From assembly GCA_963617485.1 (NCBI GenBank), contig CAVEPA010000002.1, positions 1-64,000 of the forward strand: a stretch of DNA of 64,000 nucleotides, in the 5' to 3' direction. The stretch's first letter is position 1; each line of letters starts with the position of its first letter. Positions 26,843 through 34,970 of the stretch are shown one piece after another. This DNA is from UBA1757 sp963617485. Its GTDB lineage: Bacteria; Bacteroidota; Bacteroidia; Bacteroidales; UBA1402. The notes under the pieces are model-generated. The model had not been told where the DNA came from and did no database searches. It saw only the letters and a list, made by a program, of their open reading frames with translations. Made by a program: the position numbers and the translations under genes.

Positions 26843-28964
26843 CGTTTATCAAGGATTTAAAGTAGGATGTATCCTTGCCGTCTTTGTTGGATGCGGTCTG
26901 CACCGACAAAGGGCCGGAATAAGTGGTGATATTCTCCACAAATACCGTTTGCTGAGGATAAAAATAGCAGCGCATCCTGTCTGGGAACAAGCCTTCCATC
27001 ATGGAAGGAATCTCGTCAAGGATGGGTGTATACGACACTGTATTCTTGCGCGACAAGGCAAAAATGAGCAAATCTTGTGCAGGGAAACTGTCTATAAGCA
27101 GCGGCAAGTTCTGCCAATTGTGCAATTCGTTGAGTTCTACCGACAGACTCAGATTGAAACGCTTAATCAACTGACGGATATGCTGCAAGGTGTCGGGATG
27201 AGCATAAATAACGGCCGGGCTGTGCAAATGTCGGCTCAGTACGTAACAACGCTGCATGAACAGAAAGAAGCCGGTTTCGTATTCGGTTTTTTGAGGGAGA
27301 AGAAGTACCACACGCTTGGTCATATCAATCCCTTGCTGAAAATGCGTGATGAAAAGATTGAAAGAGGTTTGCTTGAGAAGTTTCTGCACCCTGCGTCCGA
27401 ATGGAGCTTCCTTGACGCTGTGGTGGCCCTGTCCCAGACTGATGATAACATCCGACGCTTGAAACTCCTTGACTGCGTGCGTAATACCGGTTGGGACATC
27501 GGCATCGAAACGCATCACTTGATGGAATTCCGCATCGATGGAAGCAGCATAATGGGCAGCCATATTCAGAAGGTTGCTACACTGTTTGCGGTCCATTCCG
27601 GCATGCTCATCGACCACGCTCAGCACATAGAGTTTGTCGGAAGGGCTTTTCAGCACCATGGCAGAATGCAACACCTGGTCGATAAGTTTGGGCGTGGAAA
27701 CGGGTACCAATATATTATGTTCTTTGGCATCGGTCTTGCCCTTTTCGTTGCGTTCCAAAAGCATCTGCTTGGCGGCTCGCTCCGTCACCAGCGAACTCGT
27801 CAAACAAGAAAGCAGAATCATCACCACACTGCCGTTGAACACATATTCGTCCAGCAGACGCATGGGAGTCCCGTCGGGGTTGACACCAATAATGATGTTG
27901 AAGCCCACCATCACCACAGCCAGCGTTACAGCTGCGCGGCCACTGGTAAGACCGAAAATGATATTGCCTTGCGCTTGGCTCATTCTGGCTGAGACTTGGA
28001 AAATCTTTGCGGCCAAATACTTGCCGGCCAACACGCTCACTGTCATTACAATAGCCACATACCATCCACCCCAGCCTTGGGTAAAAGCCCGTAAATCTAT
28101 CATCATACCAATGCTGATCAGGAAATAGGGGAAGAACAGCGCGTTGCCCACAAACTCCACCCGGTTCATCAGGCTGGAGAGTTTGGGCACCTGAGTGTTT
28201 AGGGCAAGACCGGCAAAAAAGGCACCCAAAATACCTTGAAAACCGGCCATCTCCGTCAGCAAGGCTCCCAAAAAGGCCATTGCCAGCACAAAGACAAAGC
28301 GCAGGATACCGTCTTCAAACTTGTGCAGGAACCAACGGCTCAAACGGGGAATGCCCAGGAAAATCACCGCCAGCGCAAAGAGCATCTTGAGCAACATGGG
28401 CAACCATGCATTGCTGGCGGCCGCATTGAAACTGCTGTCGACTACGGCCAGAATAATCATCGAAAAGGTGACAGCCACCACCGTACCTCCTACGGCAATA
28501 TTCACCGCCGAACGGTTCGACAAGCCATAACGGCTGATGATGGGGAAAGACACCAGCGTATGTGAGGCGAACATCGCCGCCAGCAACAGACAGGCCATTA
28601 AAGAGAATCCTAGCAGAAACTTGCCGGCCAGCAAGGCGAACAAAGATGGAATGGCGAAGGTGAGCAAACCAAAGAACAGGCTCTTGGACAGGTTTTTCTT
28701 CAAATCGCTGATATCGATTTCCATACCAGCTAGAAACATGATGTAATATAGGCCCACCTTGCCAAATACATCGATGCTGCGGTCGAAGGGAAGGATATTC
28801 AAGGCATGGGGGCCAACTATCATACCGGCCAGAATCATACCGACGATATGGGGAATTCTCAAGCGCTTAAAGGTGATAGGAGCCAACAAGATAATCAGCA
28901 GCACCATCAGAAAGACGGCGATAGGATTCTCCACCGGAAACGATATGCCCAGAAACTCTTTCAT
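26820..28964 (-). CDS. CPA2 family cation:proton antiporter with C-terminal USP-like domain
   Basis: This 714-aa membrane protein has about 12 hydrophobic helices in residues 10-390, beginning NPIAVFLMVLLIILLAPI and including IPHIVGMILAGMIVGPHAL and GLYYIMFLAGMEIDISDL, hallmarks of CPA2 (KefB/NapA-like) exchangers. LTSGRAAVTLAVVMVGFN is a later helix. The cytosolic portion (about 400-700, e.g. HNILVPVSTPKLIDQVLHSA) resembles tandem universal stress protein folds that may gate transport. The ion (Na+ or K+) is not decided by sequence. Probably co-transcribed with tcdA and lolD. Confidence 0.9.
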   Translation of the reverse strand: MKEFLGISFPVENPIAVFLMVLLIILLAPITFKRLRIPHIVGMILAGMIVGPHALNILPFDRSIDVFGKVGLYYIMFLAGMEIDISDLKKNLSKSLFFGLLTFAIPSLFALLAGKFLLGFSLMACLLLAAMFASHTLVSFPIISRYGLSNRSAVNIAVGGTVVAVTFSMIILAVVDSSFNAAASNAWLPMLLKMLFALAVIFLGIPRLSRWFLHKFEDGILRFVFVLAMAFLGALLTEMAGFQGILGAFFAGLALNTQVPKLSSLMNRVEFVGNALFFPYFLISIGMMIDLRAFTQGWGGWYVAIVMTVSVLAGKYLAAKIFQVSARMSQAQGNIIFGLTSGRAAVTLAVVMVGFNIIIGVNPDGTPMRLLDEYVFNGSVVMILLSCLTSSLVTERAAKQMLLERNEKGKTDAKEHNILVPVSTPKLIDQVLHSAMVLKSPSDKLYVLSVVDEHAGMDRKQCSNLLNMAAHYAASIDAEFHQVMRFDADVPTGITHAVKEFQASDVIISLGQGHHSVKEAPFGRRVQKLLKQTSFNLFITHFQQGIDMTKRVVLLLPQKTEYETGFFLFMQRCYVLSRHLHSPAVIYAHPDTLQHIRQLIKRFNLSLSVELNELHNWQNLPLLIDSFPAQDLLIFALSRKNTVSYTPILDEIPSMMEGLFPDRMRCYFYPQQTVFVENITTYSGPLSVQTASNKDGKDTSYFKSLINDGLDAKN

Positions 28965-29012
28965 ACCTTGTTAAACAGACAACAAAGTTATGAATTATTC
29001 CGGCAATTCCCA

Positions 29013-29966
29013 CTATTCTTCCACACGAAGGGCAAAAGTCTTGTGCCAAGTTTTTCCCGAAATGGTATAGGCATCCGCCTTGAGGATATAATCGCCAGGT
29101 GGCAGCACGCGGCCTTCATCATCTATGCCCGGCCACGAAAGGTTGCCGCTGCTACCCAGCAGAAGATTGTCGGCTATGGTGGCACAAGGCAGACCATCCA
29201 CATCGTATAGCAGCAAAGTCATGATATAGGTTTCTTCAAAATGATAGGCAAAAATCCATTGAGAGCAGCTCGAGAGCTTATTGGGCTGGATACCCCGCTG
29301 CAACACCTCGAAACAGCCGTGTTTCCGTTGGGTGAGCTGCGCGAAACGGGCGCGGTATTGCGAGTTTCGGGCCGCGGGGGTGGCACCGCCGACATCCAGC
29401 GCGGCCGTGGTCCAAGAAAAGGAGTTGGCCGAAGGCAGCAATGGATGCAGCTTTTCCAACGACAAGGCCTTTTTGTCGGACACCAAGGGATGATGGAAAT
29501 CGTCCTGATACGGAAACTCGTCCACGATGCTGCCATCGCTCGAAAGCAAGACCACCGATCCGGAAGCATTGGCATAAGCCGGCAAGGATTTCATACTGAG
29601 CACCCGGGCCGTGTCGGGCAGATGATAATATGCCGACATCCAAGAGGTATCGCAGCAGAGCAGTACATAGGCAGCAGGCGGCAGCAGCATTGATGGCAAA
29701 GGCTTGACGGCGGCCACTTCTCCTTTGCTGTTGCGGTTGGCCAGGCTGAAGGCCGACAGCTGCAAGCTGTCGGCCGACACATTCACCAGCTCGACAAAAT
29801 CCATGCCATCGGCCGGCGGATTGAATAATAACTCGTTGATACTCAGGATTTCAGGACCGTCTGCCAAGGAAGCCTCATCATTAGGCCAAGAAGAATCGGC
29901 ATCATGCTTGCATGAATATACACACAGCAAAAGTCCACAGATACAGGACAATAGAAAGTTTTTCAT
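29013..29966 (-). CDS. Lamin-tail domain lipoprotein
   Basis: This 317-aa lipoprotein has C19 in LLLCVYSCKHD as the probable lipid anchor. Residues ~40-130 form a lamin-tail domain (ILSINELLFNPPADGMDFVELVNVSADSLQLSAFSLANR, given here in short), which is frequent in Bacteroidota secreted proteins. A linker (TTAALDVGGATPAARNSQY) and a C-terminal FlgD-like beta domain follow, with GVLPPGDY-type motif RVLPPGDYILKADAYTISG. ATG 29966 is preferred over a TTG 12 nt upstream. The function is unknown. It diverges from asd. Confidence 0.8.
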   Translation of the reverse strand: MKNFLLSCICGLLLCVYSCKHDADSSWPNDEASLADGPEILSINELLFNPPADGMDFVELVNVSADSLQLSAFSLANRNSKGEVAAVKPLPSMLLPPAAYVLLCCDTSWMSAYYHLPDTARVLSMKSLPAYANASGSVVLLSSDGSIVDEFPYQDDFHHPLVSDKKALSLEKLHPLLPSANSFSWTTAALDVGGATPAARNSQYRARFAQLTQRKHGCFEVLQRGIQPNKLSSCSQWIFAYHFEETYIMTLLLYDVDGLPCATIADNLLLGSSGNLSWPGIDDEGRVLPPGDYILKADAYTISGKTWHKTFALRVEE

Positions 29967-29995
29967 TGTATTAGACAATTTTTATTACCTTTGCG

Positions 29996-30003
29996 CGGTT
30001 TTT
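29996..30003 (+). promoter_or_regulatory. Probable asd promoter, TACCTTTG
   Basis: TACCTTTG matches TAnnTTTG 104 nt before the asd ATG, giving a leader near 98 nt with a weak TCCGC/GCGGA stem. It faces the opposing box at 30053-30060. Confidence 0.5.
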
Positions 30004-30052
30004 CGTCAACCTCGCCGTTTCCTCCTCCGCAAACTCATAGCGGAAGCGGGGA

Positions 30053-30060
30053 CAAAGATA
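30053..30060 (-). promoter_or_regulatory. Probable promoter of the lamin-tail lipoprotein gene, TATCTTTG
   Basis: On the minus strand TATCTTTG fits TAnnTTTG, 86 nt upstream of the lipoprotein start. Transcripts from this box and from the asd box would overlap by about 35 nt at their 5' ends. Confidence 0.45.
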
Positions 30061-30107
30061 AGGAACGAAAGCATTTTATACAAATAATTTTAACCTTACA
30101 TTAAAAA

Positions 30108-31112
30108 ATGAAGATTGCAATTGTCGGCGTAAGTGGCGCCGTCGGTCAAGAGTTCCTGAAAGTATTGGCTGAACGGAACTTCCCCATGGACGAACTGGTT
30201 TTGTTTGGTTCTGCCCGCAGCGCAGGAAGAGTGTATAACTACAAAGGAAAAGATATAGTTGTCAAAGAGCTGAAACACAACGACGATTTTAAAGGCGTAG
30301 ACATTGCTTTCACCTCTGCCGGTGCCGGAACTTCCAAGGAATTTGCCGAGACTATCACCAAATTCGGAGCTGTTATGATTGACAATTCAAGTGCCTTCCG
30401 CATGGACAAGGACGTGCCGCTGGTTGTACCCGAAGTGAATGCAGCCGATGCTCTCGACCGTCCACGCAACATCATTGCCAACCCCAACTGCACCACCATT
30501 CAGATGGTTGTCGCATTGAAAGCTATCGAAAACCTGAGTCACATAAAGCGTGTGCACGTGTCTACCTATCAGGCAGCCAGCGGTGCCGGAGCCACAGCTA
30601 TGGCCGAACTGCTCGAGCAATACGCCCAGATTATCCGCGGCGAGGAGCCTACGGTGGAAAAATTCGCCTATCAGCTGGCCTATAACCTCATTCCTCAAAT
30701 CGATGTCTTCACCGAAAACGGCTACACCAAAGAGGAAATGAAGATGTACAACGAAACGCGCAAAATCATGCATTCCGATGTTGAAGTCAGCGCCACCTGC
30801 GTACGCGTTCCTGTGCTGCGCGCCCACAGCGAAAGCATTTGGGTGGAAACCGAACAGCCCGTCAGCGTGGAACAGGCCCGCGAAGCCTTTGCCAAGGCCG
30901 ATGGTGTAGTGCTGCAAGACAACCCGGCCAAGAAGGAATACCCGATGCCCTTGTTCCTTTCGGGCAAAGACCCTGTATATGTAGGACGTATACGTCAAGA
31001 CCTTACCAATCCTAACGGACTGGCTTTCTGGCTGGTAGGTGACCAAATTAAGAAAGGGGCCGCCTTAAACGCCGTCCAGATTGCAGAATATCTGGTAAAG
31101 GCAGGAAAGTAA
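30108..31112 (+). CDS. asd: Aspartate-semialdehyde dehydrogenase
   Basis: Asd reduces aspartyl phosphate to aspartate semialdehyde for lysine/diaminopimelate, threonine and methionine. The 334-aa product has the NADP-binding start KIAIVGVSGAVGQEFL, FTSAGAGTSKEFA, DNSSAFRMDKDVPLVVPEVN and the catalytic cysteine in NPNCTTIQMVVAL. The second domain has TYQAASGAG, CVRVPVLRAHSESIWVE and GDQIKKGAALNAVQIAE. It forms a single-gene unit followed by a tandem repeat region. Confidence 0.97.
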   Translation: MKIAIVGVSGAVGQEFLKVLAERNFPMDELVLFGSARSAGRVYNYKGKDIVVKELKHNDDFKGVDIAFTSAGAGTSKEFAETITKFGAVMIDNSSAFRMDKDVPLVVPEVNAADALDRPRNIIANPNCTTIQMVVALKAIENLSHIKRVHVSTYQAASGAGATAMAELLEQYAQIIRGEEPTVEKFAYQLAYNLIPQIDVFTENGYTKEEMKMYNETRKIMHSDVEVSATCVRVPVLRAHSESIWVETEQPVSVEQAREAFAKADGVVLQDNPAKKEYPMPLFLSGKDPVYVGRIRQDLTNPNGLAFWLVGDQIKKGAALNAVQIAEYLVKAGK

Positions 31113-31412
31113 GGTTGTGTAGCGGGCCTACGCGGTTTATAACAGTTGCGTAGCGGGCCTACGTGACTGATGACAAGGCCGAAACCGGCCGAAAAGGCTT
31201 CGACTCCATTATGCGGATTTTTCGAGGCGGTTTCGATTTTGGAAGAAGGAGCGTAGCGGGCCTACGTGACTGATGACAAAGCCGAAACCGACCGAAAAGG
31301 CTTCGACTCCATTATGCGGATTTTTCGAGGCGGTTTCGATTTTGGAAGAAGGAGCGTAGCGGGCCTACGTGACTGATGACAAAGCCGAAACCGACCGAAA
31401 AGGCCGCATAAT
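31113..31412. other. Intergenic region filled by a tandem repeat
   Basis: The 300 nt between the convergent asd and FKBP genes contain no credible reading frame. Nearly all of it is four copies of GTAGCGGGCCTACG, three of them inside the 103-bp tandem repeat. No classic T-tract terminator is seen, and the repeat hairpins may serve both genes. Confidence 0.7.
31148..31404. repeat. 103-bp tandem repeat, about 2.5 copies
   Basis: Units begin at 31148, 31251 and 31354; the period is exactly 103 bp and the third copy stops after about 51 bp. The first two differ at only two or three positions (AAGGCC/AAAGCC, CCGGCC/CCGACC). Each unit starts with a short hairpin, CGTAG-CGGGC-CTACG, and holds a second inverted pair, CGAAACCG with CGGTTTCG. 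A lone hairpin copy lies upstream at 31119-31132. The layout recalls REP/BIME-type 3' repeats. Confidence 0.88.
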
Positions 31413-31940
31413 CTATTCTATCTTTAACAATTCGATGTCGAAGATTAGCACAGAATAGGCAGGAATTGTGGGGCTGGAATAGTTGTAATCTGATGAACCA
31501 TAGCCCAAATTGTAGGGGATATAGACTTTCCAGCGCGCACCTAGGGGCATACGCTCCATAACTTCGCGCATTCCGTCTATGGTACTGCCATCACCAAGGG
31601 TAAAGGTAAGCTTGCCACTATCGAATTCGGTATCATCGTAAAGCCAGCCCGTATATTTGATGCTGACACTCTGACCAAGCACTGCGATATTGCCGGTGCT
31701 TGGTTTTATCACTTTATAGAGGATGCCCGACACGGGACCAGGTTCATAGACGCCACCTTTTTCGACGGTGATGATGGAATCGCGGTTTTCGAGGGCGAAA
31801 ATATCGGTGGAATCCTTAAGGCTTTTCAGAAAAGCCTCGTTGTCCAGACGCCATTGTCTGGTATCGGAATCTTCCAGACAGGAAGAGAAGAGATAACACA
31901 GCGCCAACATCAACAGGCAAAGAATACTTGCTTTCTTCAT
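31413..31940 (-). CDS. FKBP-type peptidyl-prolyl isomerase lipoprotein
   Basis: This 175-aa lipoprotein has a signal sequence and lipobox (YLFSSC, C21). The C-terminal FKBP domain carries VSIKYTGWLYDDTEFDSG, DGSTIDGMREVMERMPLGARWKVYIPYNLGYGSSD and IPAYSVLIFDIELL. It should speed proline isomerisation during folding in the periplasm or at the outer membrane. The ATG at 31940 places the signal peptide correctly; the frame stays open upstream but runs antisense into dut. Confidence 0.93.
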   Translation of the reverse strand: MKKASILCLLMLALCYLFSSCLEDSDTRQWRLDNEAFLKSLKDSTDIFALENRDSIITVEKGGVYEPGPVSGILYKVIKPSTGNIAVLGQSVSIKYTGWLYDDTEFDSGKLTFTLGDGSTIDGMREVMERMPLGARWKVYIPYNLGYGSSDYNYSSPTIPAYSVLIFDIELLKIE

Positions 31941-31978
31941 AGTGGTAATTTTGACTGCGAAAATAGTCATTTTTTTTG

Positions 31979-31986
31979 TATGTTTG
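31979..31986 (+). promoter_or_regulatory. Probable dut promoter, TATGTTTG
   Basis: TATGTTTG matches TAnnTTTG, 18 nt before the dut ATG, after a run of eight T. It would drive dut and probably the TPR, DUF4292 and EnvC-like genes behind it. Confidence 0.5.
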
Positions 31987-32004
31987 TAGCCTTTAAAAAC
32001 TATT

Positions 32005-32442
32005 ATGACTGAGGTAAAAATAATCAACCGTTCGAAGCATCCGCTTCCGCAATATGCCACGCCACAGTCGGCCGGCATGGACCTGAGAGCCAACCTGACA
32101 GAGCCTGTCACGCTTAAACCTTTGGAGAGGAAACTGATTCCCACAGGTTTGTTTATAGAACTGCCCGTCGGGTATGAGGCACAGATACGTCCTCGCAGCG
32201 GTCTGGCATTGAAGAAGGGGATAACCGTCCTGAACACACCGGGCACCATCGATGCAGACTACCGTGGCGAAATAGGCATCATTCTTGTCAACTTGTCCAA
32301 TCAGGACTTCGTTGTGGAAGACGGCGAACGCATCTGTCAGATGGTAATTGCCCAGCATGCCCAAGCCTCATGGACCGAAGTCGAAGTTTTGGGCGACACC
32401 GAGCGTGGCAGCGGCGGGTTCGGACACACCGGCGCTTGCTAA
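32005..32442 (+). CDS. dut: dUTP diphosphatase
   Basis: Dut hydrolyses dUTP to dUMP, limiting uracil in DNA and feeding dTMP synthesis. The 145-aa product has all five trimeric dUTPase motifs: SAGMDLRAN, RPRSGLALKKG, NTPGTIDADYRGEIGIILVN, EDGERICQMVIA and the C-terminal lid ERGSGGFGHTG. It is followed after 18 nt by the TPR gene, an order (dut-TPR-DUF4292-EnvC) recurrent in Bacteroidales. Confidence 0.97.
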   Translation: MTEVKIINRSKHPLPQYATPQSAGMDLRANLTEPVTLKPLERKLIPTGLFIELPVGYEAQIRPRSGLALKKGITVLNTPGTIDADYRGEIGIILVNLSNQDFVVEDGERICQMVIAQHAQASWTEVEVLGDTERGSGGFGHTGAC

Positions 32443-32460
32443 GTAATCTGTAAAAATATC

Positions 32461-34185
32461 ATGAAACGTCTGCTTGTCATTCTTTTGTCTTGCTGTCTTG
32501 CCTGGCCTATGGCGCAAGCCTGGGAAGAGCCCGCTCCTTTGGTTCGCAACGACAGTATCGAGAGCAGCCCCTCTTATCTTTTCCACGAAGCCATACAAAG
32601 CTTGTTCTGCGAGAAAACACCCGTAGCCTACGAGCAATTCAAGGCCTGTCTGCGGCTCGATTCCACTATGGCCGTGGCCTGGTTTCTTCTGACGCCCTAT
32701 TATCTGGAAAGCGGGCAAACCGATTCCGCCCTTATCTGCCTGGAAAATGCGCTCTCTTACGACCCCGACAACAAGTATTACGTTTTTGGGCTGTCATCAG
32801 TGTATCTGGAAGCCGGACGTTTTGCCGAAGCAGCGCACAAGTTGGAAGACTATGTGGCCAAGCATCCCAAGGAGTACGAATATTATTTCAACATTGCCTC
32901 CATCTATGCCAAAGCCGATGCTCCCCAAGATGCCATACGCGTTCTTCGTCAGCTGGAAAAGATTGATGGCAAGAGCAGAGACATTTCGATGGAGATTTTC
33001 AATCAATATCGCAAGATGGGCAATAAGAAGCTGGCGCTCAATGAAATACAGTCATTATTGGACACCGAGCCCGAGAACTACCAATACCGCCTGTTGCTGG
33101 CCTACGCCAACGAAGACTACAAAGAGAAGACCGCCATCAAGCTTTACCGTCAACTCATGGACGAGGGACAAGGCAACGGCGAGGCCGACTTCCTACTGGC
33201 CAATTACCTGATTCGCCTTAACCGCAACAGCGAAGCCGAGGACATCTACCGACAACTGTTCGACAGCCCCAAGGGTTCCTTCGCCAACAAGACGGAAGTA
33301 CTGTACGAATATTACCTACAGCAGTATCCCAACGATACCACCCTGATTCAAGGCTTGATTGAGAAACTGGTAGAGCACTATCCCCAAGAGCCTCAAACCT
33401 ACAGCCTCTACGCCAAATGGCAAGCAGCATTGGGCAATTTCGTATTGGCCGCCAGCTATTACCGCCGTTCGCTGGATATGGACCCATCTCAGTACAATAC
33501 CTGGATGGAATATCTCAATATCTTTCTTGCGTACAACAACACAACGATGGTCAAGAATATCTGCGAGGAGGCCCGAATCTATTTCCCCCATGAATCCACC
33601 TTCCCCTACTACATAGCTATCAGCCACAGCATCAATGGAGAAACTGATGAAGCCCTGAACTCTTTCCGCGAATGTCTGAACGTGTTGACAACAACGCAAG
33701 AGCAAGGACAAAACGAATCGTTATCGCAGGTGTTGGGCGACATGGGAGATCTTTTCCACATCAAGGGAGAGATGGATTCCTGCTATTATTACTACGAACT
33801 TGCGCTGGCCCAAAATGCAGAAAACGCTGCCGTTCTGAACAACTATGCCTATTTTCTCAGTTTGGAGCAACGCGACCTCGACCGGGCAGAGGCCATGGCC
33901 CGCACGGCCGTCAAGCTGGACGACGGCAACGCCACTTATCTTGACACCTATGCTTGGGTCTGCTTCAAACAAGGGCAGTACACCATGGCCAAGCTTTACA
34001 TTGAACGCGCCTTTTCGCATGGCAAGGAACCTTCGGCCGAGTTGTTGGAACACTACGGCGATATTCTATGGTTCTGTCACGACCGGGATGCGGCCATTGA
34101 GCGCTGGAAACAGGCCATACAGCTCAGTCGTACGCCCTCGGACACACTTATACAGAAAACCGTTCAAGGACAATATGTGGAATAG
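32461..34185 (+). CDS. Exported tetratricopeptide-repeat protein
   Basis: This 574-aa protein has a signal peptide (MKRLLVILLSCCLAWPMAQA) and a body of successive TPR helices. Recognisable repeats include AVAWFLLTPYYLESGQTDSA, KYYVFGLSSVYLEAGRFAEA, YYFNIASIYAKADAPQDA and, near the C-terminus, AAVLNNYAYFLSLEQRDLDRA and TYLDTYAWVCFKQGQYTMA. TPR scaffolds bind partner proteins; the partner is not shown. Context beside a DUF4292 lipoprotein and EnvC suggests an envelope role. The stop overlaps the DUF4292 start by 11 nt. Confidence 0.87.
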   Translation: MKRLLVILLSCCLAWPMAQAWEEPAPLVRNDSIESSPSYLFHEAIQSLFCEKTPVAYEQFKACLRLDSTMAVAWFLLTPYYLESGQTDSALICLENALSYDPDNKYYVFGLSSVYLEAGRFAEAAHKLEDYVAKHPKEYEYYFNIASIYAKADAPQDAIRVLRQLEKIDGKSRDISMEIFNQYRKMGNKKLALNEIQSLLDTEPENYQYRLLLAYANEDYKEKTAIKLYRQLMDEGQGNGEADFLLANYLIRLNRNSEAEDIYRQLFDSPKGSFANKTEVLYEYYLQQYPNDTTLIQGLIEKLVEHYPQEPQTYSLYAKWQAALGNFVLAASYYRRSLDMDPSQYNTWMEYLNIFLAYNNTTMVKNICEEARIYFPHESTFPYYIAISHSINGETDEALNSFRECLNVLTTTQEQGQNESLSQVLGDMGDLFHIKGEMDSCYYYYELALAQNAENAAVLNNYAYFLSLEQRDLDRAEAMARTAVKLDDGNATYLDTYAWVCFKQGQYTMAKLYIERAFSHGKEPSAELLEHYGDILWFCHDRDAAIERWKQAIQLSRTPSDTLIQKTVQGQYVE

Positions 34186-34969
34186 CAAACTCATACGTCT
34201 TGCCTTGCTGGCCGTGGTACTCTGCAACTTGAGTGCCTGCAAAAGTCTGCAACAGGCGGCGGTGCAAAAACGGCAGGCATCGCAGGTACGCGCGTTGCTG
34301 GCCAGCAACGCGCGTACCTGCGACAGCCTCGACGCACGCTGTTCCTTGCTCACCGACGACTGGCGCGTGTCGGGCCAGCTGAGCATCGGTCCGGGTTCCA
34401 TTTGGCTCAGCGTCCAGCCGCTACTGGGCATCGAAACCCACCGTTTCCACTGGCACCATGAGTTGTTGCAGTTTCTCGACCGCAGCCAGAAAGCTTATGT
34501 TTCCGACAGTCTGAGCCAAATAAATCTTCCCTTGGAACAGGGTCTGCCGCTCTTACGCAGCCTGCTTATCAACCAAATATCCCATCCCGATGGCCGGCCC
34601 TACGCATTGGAAGAATTGGACTACAGTTTTCGCGAAGACGGGTCGTGTCTGTTGTCGTACCGGCTGCAAGAGAATGTTGTGCTGCAATATATCATCGATG
34701 AAAAGGGAGATTTTTCCCATTTTTATCTTCTTAGGGACGAGGCCCGCCTGCTGGATGTCAGCTATAGTGTTTTCACTCCCTATGGCGAGATATCTTTTCC
34801 CGTCAAGATAAGCATCAAGAGTTCCGCCCTGCCCAAAACAGGGAGTTTGCAACTGAGCTTGAGCAATCTGCGCTTCGACCGTGAGCCCAAGCACAGTTTT
34901 CCCATTCCCGGAAATTATACCAAAATCGAAGCCAAATATCTGTTGCGTGCATTAATCAATCTGTTGTAA
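34175..34969 (+). CDS. DUF4292 lipoprotein
   Basis: This 264-aa lipoprotein has C22 in the lipobox LSAC. DUF4292 occurs in Bacteroidota and resembles LolA/LolB-like envelope beta-barrels in general plan. The best conserved parts are RVSGQLSIGPGSIWLSVQPLLGIE-like (around residue 65-90) and RPYALEELDYSF. Residues 36-50 are encoded by a perfect 44-bp palindrome lying between the lipid anchor and the folded domain. The start overlaps the TPR stop and the gene ends 1 nt before the EnvC-like ATG. The molecular role is unproven. Confidence 0.85.
   Translation: MWNSKLIRLALLAVVLCNLSACKSLQQAAVQKRQASQVRALLASNARTCDSLDARCSLLTDDWRVSGQLSIGPGSIWLSVQPLLGIETHRFHWHHELLQFLDRSQKAYVSDSLSQINLPLEQGLPLLRSLLINQISHPDGRPYALEELDYSFREDGSCLLSYRLQENVVLQYIIDEKGDFSHFYLLRDEARLLDVSYSVFTPYGEISFPVKISIKSSALPKTGSLQLSLSNLRFDREPKHSFPIPGNYTKIEAKYLLRALINLL
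34280..34323. repeat. Perfect 44-bp palindrome inside the DUF4292 gene
   Basis: The left arm starts TCGCAGGTACGCGC and ends TTGCTGG; the right arm is its exact complement, with no spacer (centre 34301/34302). After a small internal loop, AGGC/GCCT can extend the stem. It begins on a codon boundary and encodes S36 to D50. Because of symmetry the opposite strand encodes the same peptide. No disruption of the reading frame results. Confidence 0.97.
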
Positions 34970-34970
34970 T

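Noticed and set aside
31148..31404. Possible CRISPR array
   Set aside because: The whole 103-bp unit repeats, with no variable spacers and no cas genes.
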